A DNA stretch of 64,000 bases from Sphaerolaimus hirsutus. Lineage: Eukaryota > Nematoda > Chromadorea > Monhysterida > Sphaerolaimidae. How positions within the stretch are numbered: position 1 is the first letter of the stretch; every line of letters starts with the position of its first letter. Under the pieces are notes generated by a model, which saw only the letters and a program-made list of their open reading frames with translations, searched no databases and had not been told where the DNA came from. Both the position numbers and the translations under genes were made by a program. The stretch is taken from positions 17,501,855 through 17,565,854 of the forward strand of contig OZ038455.1 of the NCBI GenBank assembly GCA_964036195.1, in the 5' to 3' direction. Shown in pieces: positions 63,046-64,000 of this stretch.

Positions 63046-63727
63046 CTGAATTTCCACAATGAAACATAATAGAAAATTTTATTAATGATCAAGCCAATTA
63101 TACCCACTATGGATGGTCAGTGCTTTTATCTTAAAATCTTGTTTTATCTTTAAAAAATTTATCTTGCATTTTTTAAAGGCAGTTTTTAAAAGTACAAGTC
63201 CCCAACACTTGTCTATTTATTTACCTATTTACGATGAGACACATGGGGACTTTCATTCCAAAAGTTAACATATCCAGATTTTTCGATTTTTCAAAATCGC
63301 ATTTTAAAGTTTGGCGCTGGCCCGGCAGCGCCATGTTTGGGCGACAAAGCTTGCCCTGCACTTTTCAGATATCTCGGACATTTGTCTACAATTTTTGTGT
63401 CCCTAAATTTTGTCGGCTGGTAAATATTTTGGGAGTTATGTCATATTTTGTAAACCACCCAAAATAAGGAGTAAATTTGAAAATTTGAACTTGAAATGTA
63501 AATAACTTCACCACTGAGAAGCCCTTTTCGAGAAGTACACAAACCTAAATTTTCAGATGTAGATTTATACCCGTACTCGATTTATAGAGCAAAATAAATT
63601 TGGAAATTCACGTATGCACATTTGGAAATGAAACTTTATTTTGTATGGGAAATCCGGCCGGCTCTTCGCGAGCGATCCGGAGCACGCGTGCACTTTTGGA
63701 AATGAAACTATTTTTGGATATGTGCAC
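63046..63727. other. Intronic or upstream sequence, no exon recognised
   Basis: Expected to contain MTMR9-like intron sequence. The plus-strand open frame at 63234-63467 has no splice or domain support. Confidence 0.35.
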
Positions 63728-64000
63728 TAGGGTTGGGAATTTCAAAATTTTCGGTTCCGGTTCTCGGTTCTCGGTTCTAAAAAATTTCGGTTCGGTTTTC
63801 GGTTCTCGGTTCCTCAAAATTTTCGGTTCCGGTTCTCGGTTCGGTTCTTAAGTTCGGTTCCGGTTCGGTTCTTTCGGTTCCAAATTGTCAAAAATTTCGG
63901 TTCCGGGTAATGAAAAAGTCGGGTATCGGGTAATGAAAAAATCGGGAATAAGAAAATAATATGCGGAACAAAGGAAAAACAACATAAAACAACCTCCCCC
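63728..64000. mobile_element. Left part of a hAT-like element with GGTTCTC satellite
   Basis: Starts TAGGGTTGGGAATTTC followed by repeated TTTTCGGTTCCGGTTCTCGG-type units, then the window ends. By analogy with 61138-61722 the right end should read CCAACCCTA followed by ATGTGCAC, the octamer at 63720-63727. Confidence 0.7.

Overview
The window is 64 kb of AT-rich, intron-containing animal nuclear DNA with a 200-N assembly gap at 3112-3311. Three genes could be rebuilt exon by exon with consistent GT-AG boundaries and reading phase, all on the minus strand and all animal-type: a chymotrypsin-fold serine protease (33291-35245, signal-peptide exon not found), a complete STARD7-like START-domain lipid-transfer gene (39588-45200, eight coding exons) and the 3' half of an MTMR9-like inactive myotubularin (59463-63045, running off the right side). 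I read it as an invertebrate metazoan and cannot place the phylum.

Left part (1-13.8 kb): a diverged tandem duplication, copy A 336-3111 and copy B 5632-11775, carries an unrecognised plus-strand multi-exon gene rich in Ser, Thr and Gln. Copy B has three transposon insertions for which copy A gives the empty site; one of them lies five bases after the putative start codon. Middle (13.7-33 kb): mostly mobile DNA, including a 2.4 kb foldback at a TTAA site, a second foldback cluster at 17.8-19.4 kb with a possible small minus-strand gene beside it, satellite-filled transposons and a long-inverted-repeat element. Right of the STARD7-like gene are nested elements, a small cysteine-rich secreted-peptide ORF (51262-51480) and an intact non-LTR retrotransposon ORF (52836-56588) sitting inside a terminal-inverted-repeat element, then the MTMR9-like gene.

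The main feature is the architecture of the small DNA transposons. One set makes exact or near-exact 8-bp target duplications (hAT-like) and consists of a short terminal inverted repeat followed directly by a family-specific short tandem motif filling the interior (GGCGCC, TTTTCGAA, CACAGAAA, GGGATC, TTTTCCG, GGTTCTC, AAAAT and others). A second set inserts at TA, shares the tip CCGTATTTC or a close variant, and differs in the word after the tip, which is again reiterated inside. The elements nest repeatedly, and many lie in introns of the host genes.

The three conserved host genes have no operon-like relation: a secreted protease, a probably mitochondrial or cytosolic phosphatidylcholine-transfer protein and a phosphoinositide-phosphatase cofactor.
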